DNA of 64,000 bases from Phycomyces blakesleeanus NRRL 1555(-). Taxonomy: Eukaryota > Mucoromycota > Mucoromycetes > Mucorales > Phycomycetaceae. The position numbers and the translations under genes are program-made. This document shows, in pieces, positions 51,207-63,003 of this stretch. The notes under the pieces are model-generated. The model did not search any database. It was not told the origin of the DNA and worked only from the letters and a program-made list of their open reading frames with translations. Every line of letters begins with the position of its first letter. Positions within the stretch are counted from its first letter, which is position 1. The DNA is taken from the NCBI RefSeq assembly GCF_001638985.1, contig NW_017265141.1, positions 1,605,001 through 1,669,000 of the forward strand, given 5' to 3'.

Positions 51207-54006
51207 ATGACAAAGCCAAAGGATGCCCAACCAGCCAGAAAAGGACCATGGAGAAGCATCAGTCTAAAGCTTAAATCAAGCCGACCGACATCAATCTCGT
51301 CCCTCCCATCACTTGACTCGAGACGATCCTCGTCTTCTGCTGATTCAGTCAAGCAATACAGCACTACAGTACCCTTAAAACCAGTACACGAACATATTGT
51401 CGACACCCCAGATTCAAGCGAAGAATCACAAAGAGGTAGTCAAACCTCACTTGAGACAGCTGGTACCGAAAAGACTTCTACTACCCCTGCAAGTCACACA
51501 GCTGGACATCCTAATGATCACCTCATTCTTACCCAAGACCCATCGAGTCCAAGTCCAAGTACAAGTACAAGTCCAGAACCAGGACCAGAACTAGAACAAG
51601 AAACAGGACCTCATTCTCCCGAAGGCACAAAGAGGTCTGTTGAACAGGTCCGGAAGGCCCGGGCCAGTATGTCCGCTATTCTGAGTTCACTCCGGGATGC
51701 AGGACAGGCTATTGGTGATGAAGACCTCTTGAATGACGAAGAAACCCAACGGAATGCAGAGGTCCAGAGAAAGCCCGTTGAGCCCACAGTATTTTTTAAG
51801 GAAGCTTCGGATATGTGCGGGCCATCAGAAAGCACCGAGGATAAAGACAAATCCGCATTTTCTGAAATAGTGTTTCCTTTGTCGTCTGCAAGTAAACATC
51901 ATTCAGCTCGTAGAACTCAAACTCTAAGATCAATGTCGATGTCGTATTGCGGAAGCAAGAATGTGTGGGACTTGGCATCTCCGGATGTCTCCCCGGAAAC
52001 ATCCCCGCAGGAGCTAAAAGAAGATCCTGTTAGATATCTCACCACACCGCCAGTAACAGCAACATCGACTGCAGCAGCAGCAGCAATAATAGTCAAGATT
52101 GAGGGTTTGTCAAAACTAGTCACACCAACTGATGGGCTTTATACATCAAATCAATCACAATTGACTGAAAACCTGGATCTAACAAAAGCTGTACAAACGG
52201 TTGTCGAGAATGAGGATCCATTGAAAGAAGATGTACCAACCAAGAAATCTGCAATAGTTGAACCACCGATAATAGCTGAGGTGGATATGAAGGAAGAGTT
52301 ATTGGTGGTGACCGAGAACGATGATCTGCTGAAAAAAGAAATATCAAAGGAGAGCCACAGTGATTCTGAAGCAGGGACCAAAAATGTGTGTTTCTCAAAG
52401 AAGGGACCAAGAGAAGAAGATACCCCAATTGAGCCTATTGATACAGATGCAGCTGTGCTTCTAGATACTTTACATGATATTTCTGAGCCACATCAAGTGG
52501 TATCCGAAAAAGAAACTGCGTCCGATAATACCGTCGTTTCAGACCATATTCCCATTACTACTGCTAATAATTTAGTAGTAGTGCCAGCACCAAAACCAGT
52601 AAAAGAGATACCTTCCCAGATACCTTCAAAAGTGGACACTACAGAAGTATCGATTCCTATGGTTGAATCGGAAGCAGCTGCAACGTCGCTTTTCAGTCAG
52701 ACTCGAACCTACAAAAATGTTCAGCTGCCAGACATACAGCAGCTGGCTCGACATGTTCGCCGCCCCCAATCGCTTGCACTTACTCACTCTAATAAAAACA
52801 TGATGTGGATCCAAGAGAACAACGATCCTTCGGACTCCGACTCCGACTCAAGCGGCAGTGAGCAGTGGATGGATTCTATTGAGCTTGACATGGAAACTGA
52901 CTATGCAGACGTTATACGGGCAGTAGATGTAAAGAAGATTATAGAAAACCATCTTAATTCTAATGATCAGAATGAGGCCGGTAAGCACATGTGTATTTAG
53001 TCTCTTTGTATCTTTCTTTTTGTGTGATGACAGGTTCTAATTGACTAAATATTGTGTAATTTCTTAGATAAATACGTGAAAGATGGTGTAAAGTTCATGT
53101 TTAGAAACAAATTTACAAAAGCAAATGCCATCTTTCAAACCAGGGCAGAAACGTAAGCAATTCTTTTGTTTTTTTCTTTTATTCTCTGTGTATGCGTATA
53201 AACCAAGAATAAACCTCATATTTACGTGTGTGCGTGTGTGCGTGCGTGCGTGCGTGCGTGTAATTATGTAGGGATCCGCTTTCTGTACTGAAATTGGGTA
53301 CAATGTCGTTTATGAAAGGTGAGTGTATAATATATTGGTATCACCTTTTGCGAACCCAGTCTCAGAATTACAACGCTCTTTTTCATTCGTATTGTCTCTG
53401 ATTTTGGTTACATTATTTTCTTTTTTTTTTGCTCCAAAAACAACTACAACAACTAGCTATTATGGTAAGTACAAAACACAAATCATCAAAAAAAGAAAGA
53501 TTTGGAGCTGATAAACTCTTTTTCTATTGTACGTGCCTATGTGCTGTGCGTTCTGTGCGTTCTGTGCGTTCTGTGCGTGATGTGCGTATGTGCGTATGTG
53601 CGTGCGCTGTGTAGACATCCCGAAAAGAAGACCAAGATGCAGCTATGCACACACTTGTGGTAGCTTATACAATGGCAAATGCACAGATTGTTATATCTGT
53701 AGAAAAAAAACCTTTCAACGATGAATTCTCGCAGTACTTTGTTTCATATGTTGCAGAAAATAACTCTGGTCAGCCTCTGTCCCCTGCACCGACTTCAGCT
53801 GGATTTACAGGGATAATTCCAAACGGTGTCTTGCGAGCTCATGCGATCAAAGCTGAGAGCTGTTTACTGATGGCATTATTACAAATCAGTCAAGCAACCG
53901 CGCCAAATTACCTAAAAGCCGGGCTTAACTTGAAAAGAGGTAAACAAATGCAAGATAAAAAAAAACACACAATCTTTATTGTTACTTACAAAGTAGTATG
54001 TATGTG

Positions 54007-54051
<45 letters not shown>

Positions 54052-54992
54052 GCCCATGAAAGCTATTCACTTGTTTGGGAAGAGTATCAAAAGATGGGAC
54101 AGGGTCGTAGTAAATTCATGGATAGTGAGACTATATCTGGCACTGAGTTTGGCATTGGCACCATTAATCTCCTGCTGTCTTCTTTACCTGACCGGATCAC
54201 CAAGATATTTTCGGTTCCTGAATGGGATGTCAATAAGGATTTGGGATATTCTTTGCTAAAGACATGCATTAAAGGCAAAGGGACCCGATCCCCTTTGGCC
54301 TCTCTAGTGTAAGTTTTTTCTTTCTTCATCTTTGTCCTGAAAACCAGGCCAATAGAGGTAGTATGATATGAATGAGACCGAAAATACGAAGAAAAAGTAG
54401 TAGTAGTAGTAGAAGAAGAAGAAGAAGAAAAAGAGGAAGTTTGAGCTGATTTTTTTTTTTTTACTTTTACTTTTTATCTAGACTCTTGGCCTACCATTCT
54501 CTTATATCCTCCTTTGCCCCTCGAGTTTATGGAAAGGCTCTTCTCCGGGACTCGATCGACTGTCTACTCGATGCACAAAAGCTCTACCCTAATTCGTGCT
54601 TCTTTTTGTTTTACGCTGCTCAGATATCCAGGGTGGCAAACAACATACCCCTTTCTGACAAATCTTTTGGATATGCGATGGAATCCGGTCGGCGGGATGA
54701 ATGGATTGAAGTGGCGATGAAAAACAGAGTGAGCCATGAGATTGGACTAAACCATATGTTGGGATTGGAATGGGAGGCGGCTCTTTCATGCTTTGAGAGC
54801 TTGGCAGATGTAAATCCAAATGTAAACGGAAGCGTAGATGATAACGAGTCAGCCGCCATCTACAAGTATTTTACCGCTGCCTGCCTCGAAATGCTAGGGA
54901 GACGAGGAGAATCGATCCATGCATTTGAACAAATAGGATATTTTACATCCAATAATCATAATAATAATAATCATAATAATCATAATATTTAC

Positions 54993-55028
<36 letters not shown>

Positions 55029-55485
55029 TCTGAAAATAATAATCATAATAGTGATACCGATTTGTCAACCTTTACAAACAATCCACTAGGAGCTTATTGT
55101 CACCGACGCCGGGAAGCCTTTAAACAAAACAAGTACAGACATATGGACGTGTGCCTTCCAGGACTCGAACTTTTGGTAGTACTACATGGATTTGGTTCCA
55201 TGCCTCAGACTTCGCTCGAGAACTGTGTTGGGCTTGTTGAAAGGACACTCGGGGTGTTGTCAGAAAAGGAGCGGATCGAACAGGCACTTATCATGCGAGG
55301 TCTTGGGTCTGATCCACCGCCAAACTATAATGTCGAGCGTGCAGTTCTGTTGTTGATCATGGCTACAGTTCTTAATGCATTAGGCAATCACAAGGAAAGC
55401 ATGGTTCATCTCGATTGTATCCTAGGGAACAAGGATCATGCCAAGTCCGAAGGGTGGATAGTTCCGTTGGCTTACTGGGGTAAGG

Positions 55486-55521
<36 letters not shown>

Positions 55522-55850
55522 GATTTTTTTAGCTTATCAAAAAGCTCACAATTGAATTCAATAATTGTGTCCCTTGGTTGGTTGGTTGGTTGGTGGGGGG
55601 GGTAGTTGCTTGCTTGCTTTTTTTTTTTTTTTTTTACTTTTTGCTTTAGAAACTGAATATTAATTTTTCTTTCTTTATTTTGGTTAATTTGTTTGTAGAG
55701 GCAGGTGTTGTAAGTTGGGGGCTCGGTGATCGCACCAAAAGTCGAGAGTTGTGGCAATCGGCATTAGGCTGCACAGACTATGACTTTGAATATGCAACGG
55801 TTGTGCTGCTTGGGCTTGCATTGGATAAACACAATGATGTTTTCCGATAG
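51207..55850 (+). CDS. TTC39/Iml2-family protein with long disordered N-terminus
   Basis: Eight exons (51207-52980, 53068-53152, 53272-53318, 53457-53464, 53615-53939, 54053-54308, 54482-55479, 55699-55850) give 1214 residues. Residues 1-590 are Ser/Pro/Glu-rich and disordered, with no domain recognised. From about 595 the TTC39/Iml2 fold (DUF3808, TPR-like) begins: YVKDGVKFMFRNKFTKANAIF, LGTMSFMKAIM, LRAHAIKAESCLLMALLQI, GTEFGIGTINLLLSSLP, SLISSFAPRVYGKALL and YPNSCFFLFYAAQI. Iml2 is linked to inclusion-body and lipid-droplet clearance in yeast. Exon 4 is an 8-nt microexon needed to join MKA to the conserved IM-T in phase. An Asn/His tract near residue 1000 interrupts the TPR region. Several introns contain GTGCGT or TAT repeats. 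Confidence 0.9.
54952..55064 (+). repeat. Coding AAT repeat, poly-Asn tract
   Basis: Imperfect (AAT)n with CAT interruptions codes an Asn/His-rich stretch inside the TTC39-like protein. It is probably a surface loop and length-variable. Confidence 0.85.
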
Positions 55851-58800
55851 TTTAATTCCTTTATTTTCTTATATTGGTTTATTCTTGGTCTGGTACAAAG
55901 GCATCTATTTTACTAAAGAAAAGAAAAATTATTAAAAGTTCTTATTGGCATCGTTTGATATGGCTGTTAAGATTGTGATGATAAAGTGATTAATAGAGTG
56001 ATAGTGATGTTGAGTATATAATAGGTGCATCATACATAGGTAAAGCTGATCTGCCATCACGGAGACGAATAAGGAGACTTTTGGGATTGATATTATTCCT
56101 ACATAATTACAACCATCAGAACTTTGTCTACACACAATATATATTGATTCGCTCAGCCAATTTAATTCTACACGGCATTAAAAGATTTTATTTATATACA
56201 AAAAGGATTGTCTCAGCAACGCATTGAACTCCTTGCTCCAAAAAAAAGGAATATTAATGATATAACCTCAAAAGATTAAGAATACGGCGCTTTTGATCTG
56301 CACACCAGAGAGTCTAAATCAAGCAGATATCCGTCAAGAAGAAAACATTGACAATTGTATCTAGTAGCCTTCCAAATGCACAAATGCCCTCTAGAGCTCC
56401 TACATTGCTATTTATTTGCTTATTTGCTTATTTGCTTATTCTCTGCCTTGAAATAAATAAATATTATACACACCCAAAGAGAGAGAGATAAGGAAGGAAG
56501 GAAGGAAGGAAGGAGCCCCTTCTTGTAATTCTATTTTATGCCACTTGAAACACACCATCAAACGGTTGAATTAAGGTGGCAAAACACGAAAGAAATGTAA
56601 TGGTAACGAATCTCTGTTTCTTTTCTTTTCTTATCTTTTTTTTTTAGACTTCTGCTTTACTTATTTATTTAATTTCCTTTCTCCCTCTACCTTTATCTTT
56701 ACCTTTACCTTTACCTCTTTATATCTTTTTTTTTATATATATTTAGATTTTCTGGATAATTATTTGCCACTTGATGAGGGGTGACTGATGATATTTTAGA
56801 CCTTGAAGTCTAAAAAGATCCTTCTTGTGTTATCCAGCCACAAAAGTAAAAATAAGAAGAGTCTTGATGATCGAGCAAGTGATCCAGGGATGATACTATG
56901 TAGATGAAGAGGGGTTGATGTGTCTATATGTGCCTATGTGCCTATATTATTTAATGATGGTCCATAGGAATTGGCATGTAAATTTATCGTATGAATAATG
57001 AGAATGATTAAAAGGCAAATGCTCGAAAAGGGACAACTGTCTAGAACTTTTTCTTTCTTTATTTTTCTTGTTTTCTTCTGTTAATGAGAGTGCTTAAGGA
57101 GGACTTTATAGAAATAAAGAAGTAAAAAAAAAAATGATGATGATAATATTATTATTATTTTACATTTCTTACTCTGGCATGCCAATCTACAACGTCCTCC
57201 AATGAACTGGTGAGTAATATATATATATATATAATATGCACTATGAATGGGTCCAATATATCCCTAGTTATGAGTCTTTATTATTGTACTATTATTTCCT
57301 TTTTATTATCTTTTCTTGCCCTTTTGCGTAGACATCTCGAAAAGGACGATGCAAAGTGATAGTAGCAAGATCGATTGATCAGGTTATAAAGATGTAAATA
57401 TGTAAAGTACAATTATGTATCATTAGTTAGTTAGCGAGTTAGTTAGTGAGTGTGCGTAGTTTACTATAGTGTACATTAACTATAATAGCTTATATGTGCC
57501 AGAAACCCTTTTAAATTTTTATTGACCAAAAAGAACCTCTTGAAAGCCAAGTCAGGATAATTACTATTAGCATTATTATCATTTTCATCCCTTGATATTC
57601 TTACAAGTCAAATAAAAAGAAGCTTTTTTGTACATATAAAAAAAAACAATAATAATTGTTATTAAAAACCCCCTCAACCACCACCACCACCACCACCTCC
57701 TCCCTTAGGATTCCATAAATAAACATCAATCAAAAGAAGGATAATATGAATGTATTATATGTGGTGCAAATATTGAAACAAAGAAAAAGCGTTTTATTTT
57801 TTTTAATTATTATTAAAAGTTATACATAATATAATATATAATATTATTATTATTTTTAATTTGATTTAATATTAAATGAATGAATGAATGAATTAATGAA
57901 TAAAAGAATAAAAGAATGAATAAAGAAATAAATAAATTTTCTTAAAGACTTCAATATACTTTAATTAGATATGTTGGCTTCCTTAATCTGTGCGTCCTTT
58001 AATCATATTACCATTTTTATATAAAGAAGTATCTTTACCGGGTTTTCCATCGGCTGTAGGACAAGATAAAGACCGACTATATAAGATAATATTGGATTGA
58101 GCAGCATTCCCCACAAATAAAAATAATAATAAAAAAAATTTTACTTGCACGTTTGAACCACCAAGAATAGACAAGTGCAGGATAGCGAGTTTGGTATAAA
58201 GCCATCACGAGTCTGACCTTTCATCGTAGTTCCTCACCCCTTGCTTTTGGTATTCTTTCTTTCTCTCAGTCAAGTCAAGTCAAGTCAAGTCAAGTAAATC
58301 AGTCAAGTCAGTCAAGTCAGTCAAGTCAGTCAGTCAGTCAATTTCATCTGCTTTGATTTCTTTATTATATTTTATTTTATTATATGCATTACATCTACAT
58401 ACATTACATATAAATGTAGATGTAGATGTGTGTATACAGTATAGATACATTTTATAAAGAAATTAGAACACAAATCTTACTCTGGAACCCAAAAAAAAAA
58501 AAAAGTCTTGTTCAAAGAAGATATAAAATTACTATGATTATATTTAATATTAATATTATTAACCTCCTTTTGAACCTCCTTATTTTCTCTATATAATTCC
58601 AATCCGCCAAACCAATTGTTGACCGCACACATCTCTCTTTACCTCTTCTATAAAAATCCTTTCTTTTATTTTTATTTCTTTAACGAAAATACCATATTAT
58701 TCTTATTCTTATTCTTATTCTTTAAATCACAACAACAGCAATTAAACACAATCGTAGCAGTTGTACTAGTACTAGACAACAAACAACAAACAACAAACAA

Positions 58801-58858
58801 CAAACAACAGACAACTTTGCACATTCCATTCATTATTCAATCTTATTACCACGCAATA
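55851..58858. other. 3 kb intergenic region
   Basis: AT-rich spacer with many microsatellites: TTATTTGC repeats near 56410-56440, GGAA repeats at 56490-56515, ATGA/AATG near 57880, TCAAG repeats at 58268-58340. It contains a decayed copy of part of the TTC39-like gene (listed separately) and a very weak minus-strand small-gene candidate starting at 58205. The last 250 nt before 58859 form a long leader with CAAACAA repeats. Confidence 0.55.
57165..57385 (+). pseudogene. Decayed partial duplicate of TTC39-like exons 3-5
   Basis: Two blocks match the upstream gene in order and strand. Block one (57165-57220) resembles the end of exon 3 and its donor: TACAACGTCC...ATGAA..GGTGAGT against TACAATGTCG...ATGAA.GGTGAGT. 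Block two (57329-57357) matches the start of exon 5 with its acceptor: GTAGACATCTCGAAAAG against GTAGACATCCCGAAAAG. The coded start TSRK is shared, then frames diverge and a stop follows. The intervening segment is 117 nt instead of 296 nt. No flanking exons are found, so it is a relic, not a gene. Confidence 0.4.
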
Positions 58859-59620
58859 ATGAAGTCTGCCATGTTTATGTTGTACCTTTGCTTGTCTACA
58901 GTCCTGTTGTCCGGTGTTTCGGCTTCCAGACTTAAGAACCGAGGTGTTGCCACCGTTATGAATATCGAGGCACCAGCCAATTCTACAGAGGATGGTCTTG
59001 AAAGACGCGCCAATAGAGGAACATGGTAATATATATATATATATATATATATAACATATAAGCAGATAACTATTACAAGGGGGACTTTTATGTACTCACA
59101 ATTTTTTTAAAAAATAAAATAAAATAAATAAATTTAATGTTAGGTACACTGGTGCAGACCTTCGTAACGCAGCTTGCTATGATCGTAACGGTCTTTCACC
59201 CTTTCATGCAACCAACTATGACATGATTGGAGCCATGGTATGCTTAATTGAGATTGAACAACGGAAGTCACATACTTAGATTCGATTGTTAAATAGGCCA
59301 TGAATGACTTTGAGCAATGCTACAAGTGTATGAAGATCGTGAACAACCGAAACCCAAAACTCAGCGTGATTGTCAAGATTGTTGATAAATGTGCTGCCTG
59401 CAAAGTTGGTAAGAAAGATATAATTTTTAATTATTAAACATGTGAATGGGGGATTTCAATATGATCTAACTATTCTATAGCAAAGGCAATTGATCTGACA
59501 CCTGCCGCCTTTAAAAAGATCTCACCCAAGGGTAACCTCGATGTTGGCGTACTTGACATCAGCTGGACCTCTGTTCGTTGCGGCTCATCTCGCGGATATC
59601 CTTCATATGGATCTCGTTAA
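58859..59620 (+). CDS. Secreted double-psi beta-barrel (expansin/RlpA-like) protein
   Basis: Four exons (58859-59025, 59144-59237, 59297-59408, 59481-59620) give 170 residues. Residues 1-22 are a signal peptide (MFMLYLCLSTVLLSGVSA). A propeptide-like stretch ends at a dibasic ERRANR, followed by TWYTGADLRNAACYDRNGL. The double-psi beta-barrel continues with CYKCMKIV, VDKCAACK and IDLTPAAFKKIS...LDVGVLDISW, the usual DPBB order. Paired cysteines should form disulfides outside the cell. Such single-domain fungal proteins (RlpA-like, Barwin-like, expansin-related) are secreted and may loosen wall polymers or act at plant or microbe surfaces; no activity can be assigned. The upstream open CAA/ACA-repeat region is leader, since the first codon with a signal peptide is 58859. 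Confidence 0.9.
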
Positions 59621-60887
59621 AGATTCTTCCACACACCTCCCCCAAAGTAGACTTCCCTTTCTTTCTTTTTCTTTCATTTCTGTCGTATCGATCGTATCGA
59701 TCATATTGATTGTAGAGATATGATTATATACTTCTTTTCTTTTCTTTCCCTTATATATCTGGTAGACACACCTCTTCCGTTGGCTCTTGTTAAAGTAGAG
59801 AATAAAACAAAAAAATACCCTTTTTCCTAAATCAAATTTTAATGTATTTTATATATTTGATTTAATTTGATTTCATTTGATTTAATTTGATTTGGTAGCA
59901 ATAATGGTAGTAGTAAAATTATTAGTTTTTTTTTGTCTGTGCGGGAACACTTGAATTATTAGGGTCCTCCTTTATTATAATTTATTATCTTCAATTAATA
60001 ATCTATAATAATTATTAGATATTTGTGGGTTTCTTGGGTTGCCACTTTATTTCTTATTATCCACCCCCCTCTCTCATTAATATAATATAATATAATATAT
60101 AAAAAAGAGATTAAGCATATTATTTATTCAAACAAAATAAAGTAAAATAAGCTACCCTTGAATCCTTCCCCTCCTACACTTTCCCCTTGCTCTTGCTCTT
60201 GCTCTTCATCTTCTTTATCTTTATCTTTTGATTGCTCCCACCCTTTTACATTTCCACTCCCTTTTCATTTAAATAGATAGATAAATGCCCACAGCTTATT
60301 TTATTATTATTATTATTATAAGTATTGTTCATAGGTCAAATTACACTCTAATTACTTACTAAATGCCATACAATATAGATATTTAAAGGAGGAAAGAGGA
60401 GGACAAAGATTGAAGAAAGGAAAGCAAAGAAGCAAGGGACGAGGGAAAGGAGGGGAAGGAGAAGGAGGGGGGATTATAAAAAGACCCTCGAAATTATGCA
60501 ATCTATATTACCATACACACGCACACATACGTACATATGTACATACAGAGCCCTCTTTCCTTTCCTTTCCTTTCTGTCCTTTCTTTATTTCCACATGGCA
60601 TAGGTAGGTAGGTTTCAAGCCTTCGTTCCCTTTTCTCTCTCTCTCTCTTAATTCCTTATTTCCGTATACCGCTTAATTATTTACTTTAATCTGTGTGTGA
60701 TTTTTTTTTATTCGATCAACCAAAAAAAAAAAGTTTTTTTTTTGCAAGTGTGTGTGTATGTGTGTGTGTAAGGTGCGTAGATTCGTAGGATACGTTCTTG
60801 CTTGCTTTCTTGCTTATTCGTTCGTTTCGGACAGAAAAAAAAAGTAGGAAACAACCCTTCACTGATAATTTTTTTTTCCATTTTTTT
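59621..60887. other. Convergent 3' intergenic region
   Basis: Spacer between two converging genes. It contains TTTGAT repeats near 59870, TA-rich and pyrimidine tracts and CT/GT microsatellites near 60640 and 60750. No gene is supported. Confidence 0.55.
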
Positions 60888-61641
60888 TTAAAGCTTCTCA
60901 CCAGCCTCGGCCTCAGCAAGGAACTGCTTGATGAAAGCCTCCTCGTCGGAAGAGCTGGCCTTGATTGGGGGAGTAGCAGGCTGGGCAGGCTTGGGCTTCA
61001 TGGCATAAGCAGTACCAGCAATAGCGTAGGCAGAGATAAATCCAATGGAAAGCTAAGAGAATAAAATGATCATAATATAATATAATATAATATATGTTAT
61101 GTTATGAATTGTCTCGTCAAATCTCTTGTTTTTTGTTTTCAATTCTGGCTTCTTATTTTGGGATTCGCGTGTATACATCTTCGTATGTTTGTGTATTATC
61201 CAAATTTATTTATATAAATTTCTTCGTTGTTCAATAGATATATGTATGTCTTTGTGATTGCTTGCTTGCTTGCTTGCTTGTGCGCGCGTGTCGAACAAGA
61301 AAGAATATGACCGTGTTGCTGATTATCCTGTCTTAATACGTAACAGGGTCTTTTTCTGTTTTCTTTTGTTTCCGAGATAAACAGTTGCAAGGAAGAGAAT
61401 GTATGCTGGTTTGTTGCTCTTGTTGCTGTTTAATTGATGTTGTCATTGTTGTCGTTGATTTATATATTCGTCTTTTCTTTTCTTTTCTTTTATTTTTTTT
61501 GGCGCGAACTTTCTCTTTTATTTTTATTTTGCTTTTGGTAAACCGAGAAAAAAAAACAGAAGAAAAAATAGTAGTGTTAAGAAAACGACTTACGATGTGG
61601 AAAGGAACCTTCTTGCCAGCGATAACGTAGTGTCCAGCCAT
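60888..61641 (-). CDS. ATP19: Mitochondrial ATP synthase subunit k
   Basis: Two exons (61641-61594 and 61052-60888) give 70 residues, the normal size. The start MAGHYVIAGKKVPFH, one membrane helix (SIGFISAYAIAGTAYAM) and the conserved tail SSSDEEAFIKQFLAEAE define the Atp19/subunit k family. It is a small subunit of the F1Fo ATP synthase associated with the dimeric form in the inner membrane. The intron is 541 nt, far longer than others here (mostly 50-150 nt), and holds TTGC repeats near 61258-61280 and T-rich tracts. A paired CRE-like palindrome with CCAAT lies about 120 nt upstream. Confidence 0.92.
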
Positions 61642-63003
61642 TATTGAAATGAAGTTATTTTTTTTTGGTCTTTTTTCAAGGTCGTTAAAGGTCAGAAAAC
61701 AAAGGCTCACCCCTTTTTTGTTTTTGGATTCGACAAGGGCGGGTCGGAGCTAAAGTTCGACGTCACATACATGACGTCGACCAATGCTCTTTGTAGACCA
61801 GGCTAAAAAGAAACCAGTCCGTTCACACAAATGAAACACTTTGTTGGTATTTTATTTTTTTAATTTGATTTTTAAAAAGAAAGAAAAAAAGGGGGGAATA
61901 AGAAAGGGTATCAAAGATAGTATAGTATCCTTTATACTTATACATAAATGTCTATATGATTAGATGTCAATATGTCAATAGGTTTGTCTTGTCTATCTAG
62001 GTGATTATGTGACTGTGTGGCTGTGTGACTATACAGCTTATGTGACTATGTGACTATGTGATTATACAGCTTATATGACTATATATGTATATGTATATGT
62101 ATATATATATATATATTGTTGTCTCTCTCTCTCTCTATCTCTCTCTATCTCTATCTCCATATACTGGACTTTATTTTTCCCATATATTATTTTTTTGAGC
62201 TCACTCCGATCTTTTCCATTTTTCTTTTTGGATTTTTGGTGTGATGATTGCATTTATTATAATATACATTATTGTAAGGAACATATCATTGAGCCAATAG
62301 TCGTAATTACGACAGTAGAAGTGGCAGAGAGAGTATGGCGCTTAATGAAAAATAATAAAAAAAGGGACAGAAAAGAGAAAAAAAGAAAGAGAAGAGATAA
62401 TCTAAAGGCCATTGATTTAACCATGGCAACTTGTTGGATTAGAATTGGTATCCCGTCAGATAGGCTTTCACTGTGCCAACCCAAAGAATGTTCCGTAAAT
62501 TTGGAGTTTATTGGATTATTGGACTATTGGATTATTGGTGTAGTCTGTATTTGGGGTTAGGTCTTTGATTAGATGGGTCTATCTATTTGTTCAAGAAGAT
62601 GACCAAGCAAGTGTATTTCAATTGGGCTTTCTATTGACACCATCTCCCTTTGATCTGTATTTTATTGACTGACTGTATGAATGCATGATTAGGGCGTGTA
62701 TATCTACTATATATACATTTCTTTTTTTTTCTTAAAAAAAAAAGGGCTATAGAAGAGTCACGAACACCCTACTTTTTTTTTTCTTTTTCTTTGGGTAGTT
62801 GGGATGGGGTTATTATTCCAGTCGCGCATCAATTTTTTTTTCTTCCCGTGTTTTTCCATGATTTTACCAGCACACACACACACACACATACAAAAAAAAA
62901 CCTGGGCCTTCTTCTTTTTATTTTTATTTTAAATCTCTTTCTCTTCTACTCTTCTTTCGTTTCACACCCTCTTTCTCTATTTACTCATAGATAAATCTTG
63001 AAC
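61642..63003. promoter_or_regulatory. Divergent promoter region, ATP synthase subunit k / PDH E2
   Basis: Head-to-head spacer of 1.36 kb between two mitochondrial genes. Near subunit k are a palindrome of CRE-like sites and CCAAT (61758-61785). The middle has GTGACTATGTG-like repeats (61995-62075), (TA)n and (CT)n tracts. A CA repeat and pyrimidine tracts precede the E2 start. No gene is supported within it. Confidence 0.45.
61758..61779. promoter_or_regulatory. Paired CRE-like palindrome
   Basis: CGACGTCA at 61758-61765 and TGACGTCG at 61772-61779 are exact reverse complements around six bases, with CCAAT at 61781-61785. ACGTCA is the core of ATF/CREB bZIP sites. It lies 117-138 nt upstream of the subunit k start codon. 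Confidence 0.5.

Noticed and set aside
53998..54052. Poly-Ile/Leu frames over a TAT repeat
   Set aside because: An intronic trinucleotide repeat just before the acceptor of TTC39-like exon 6.
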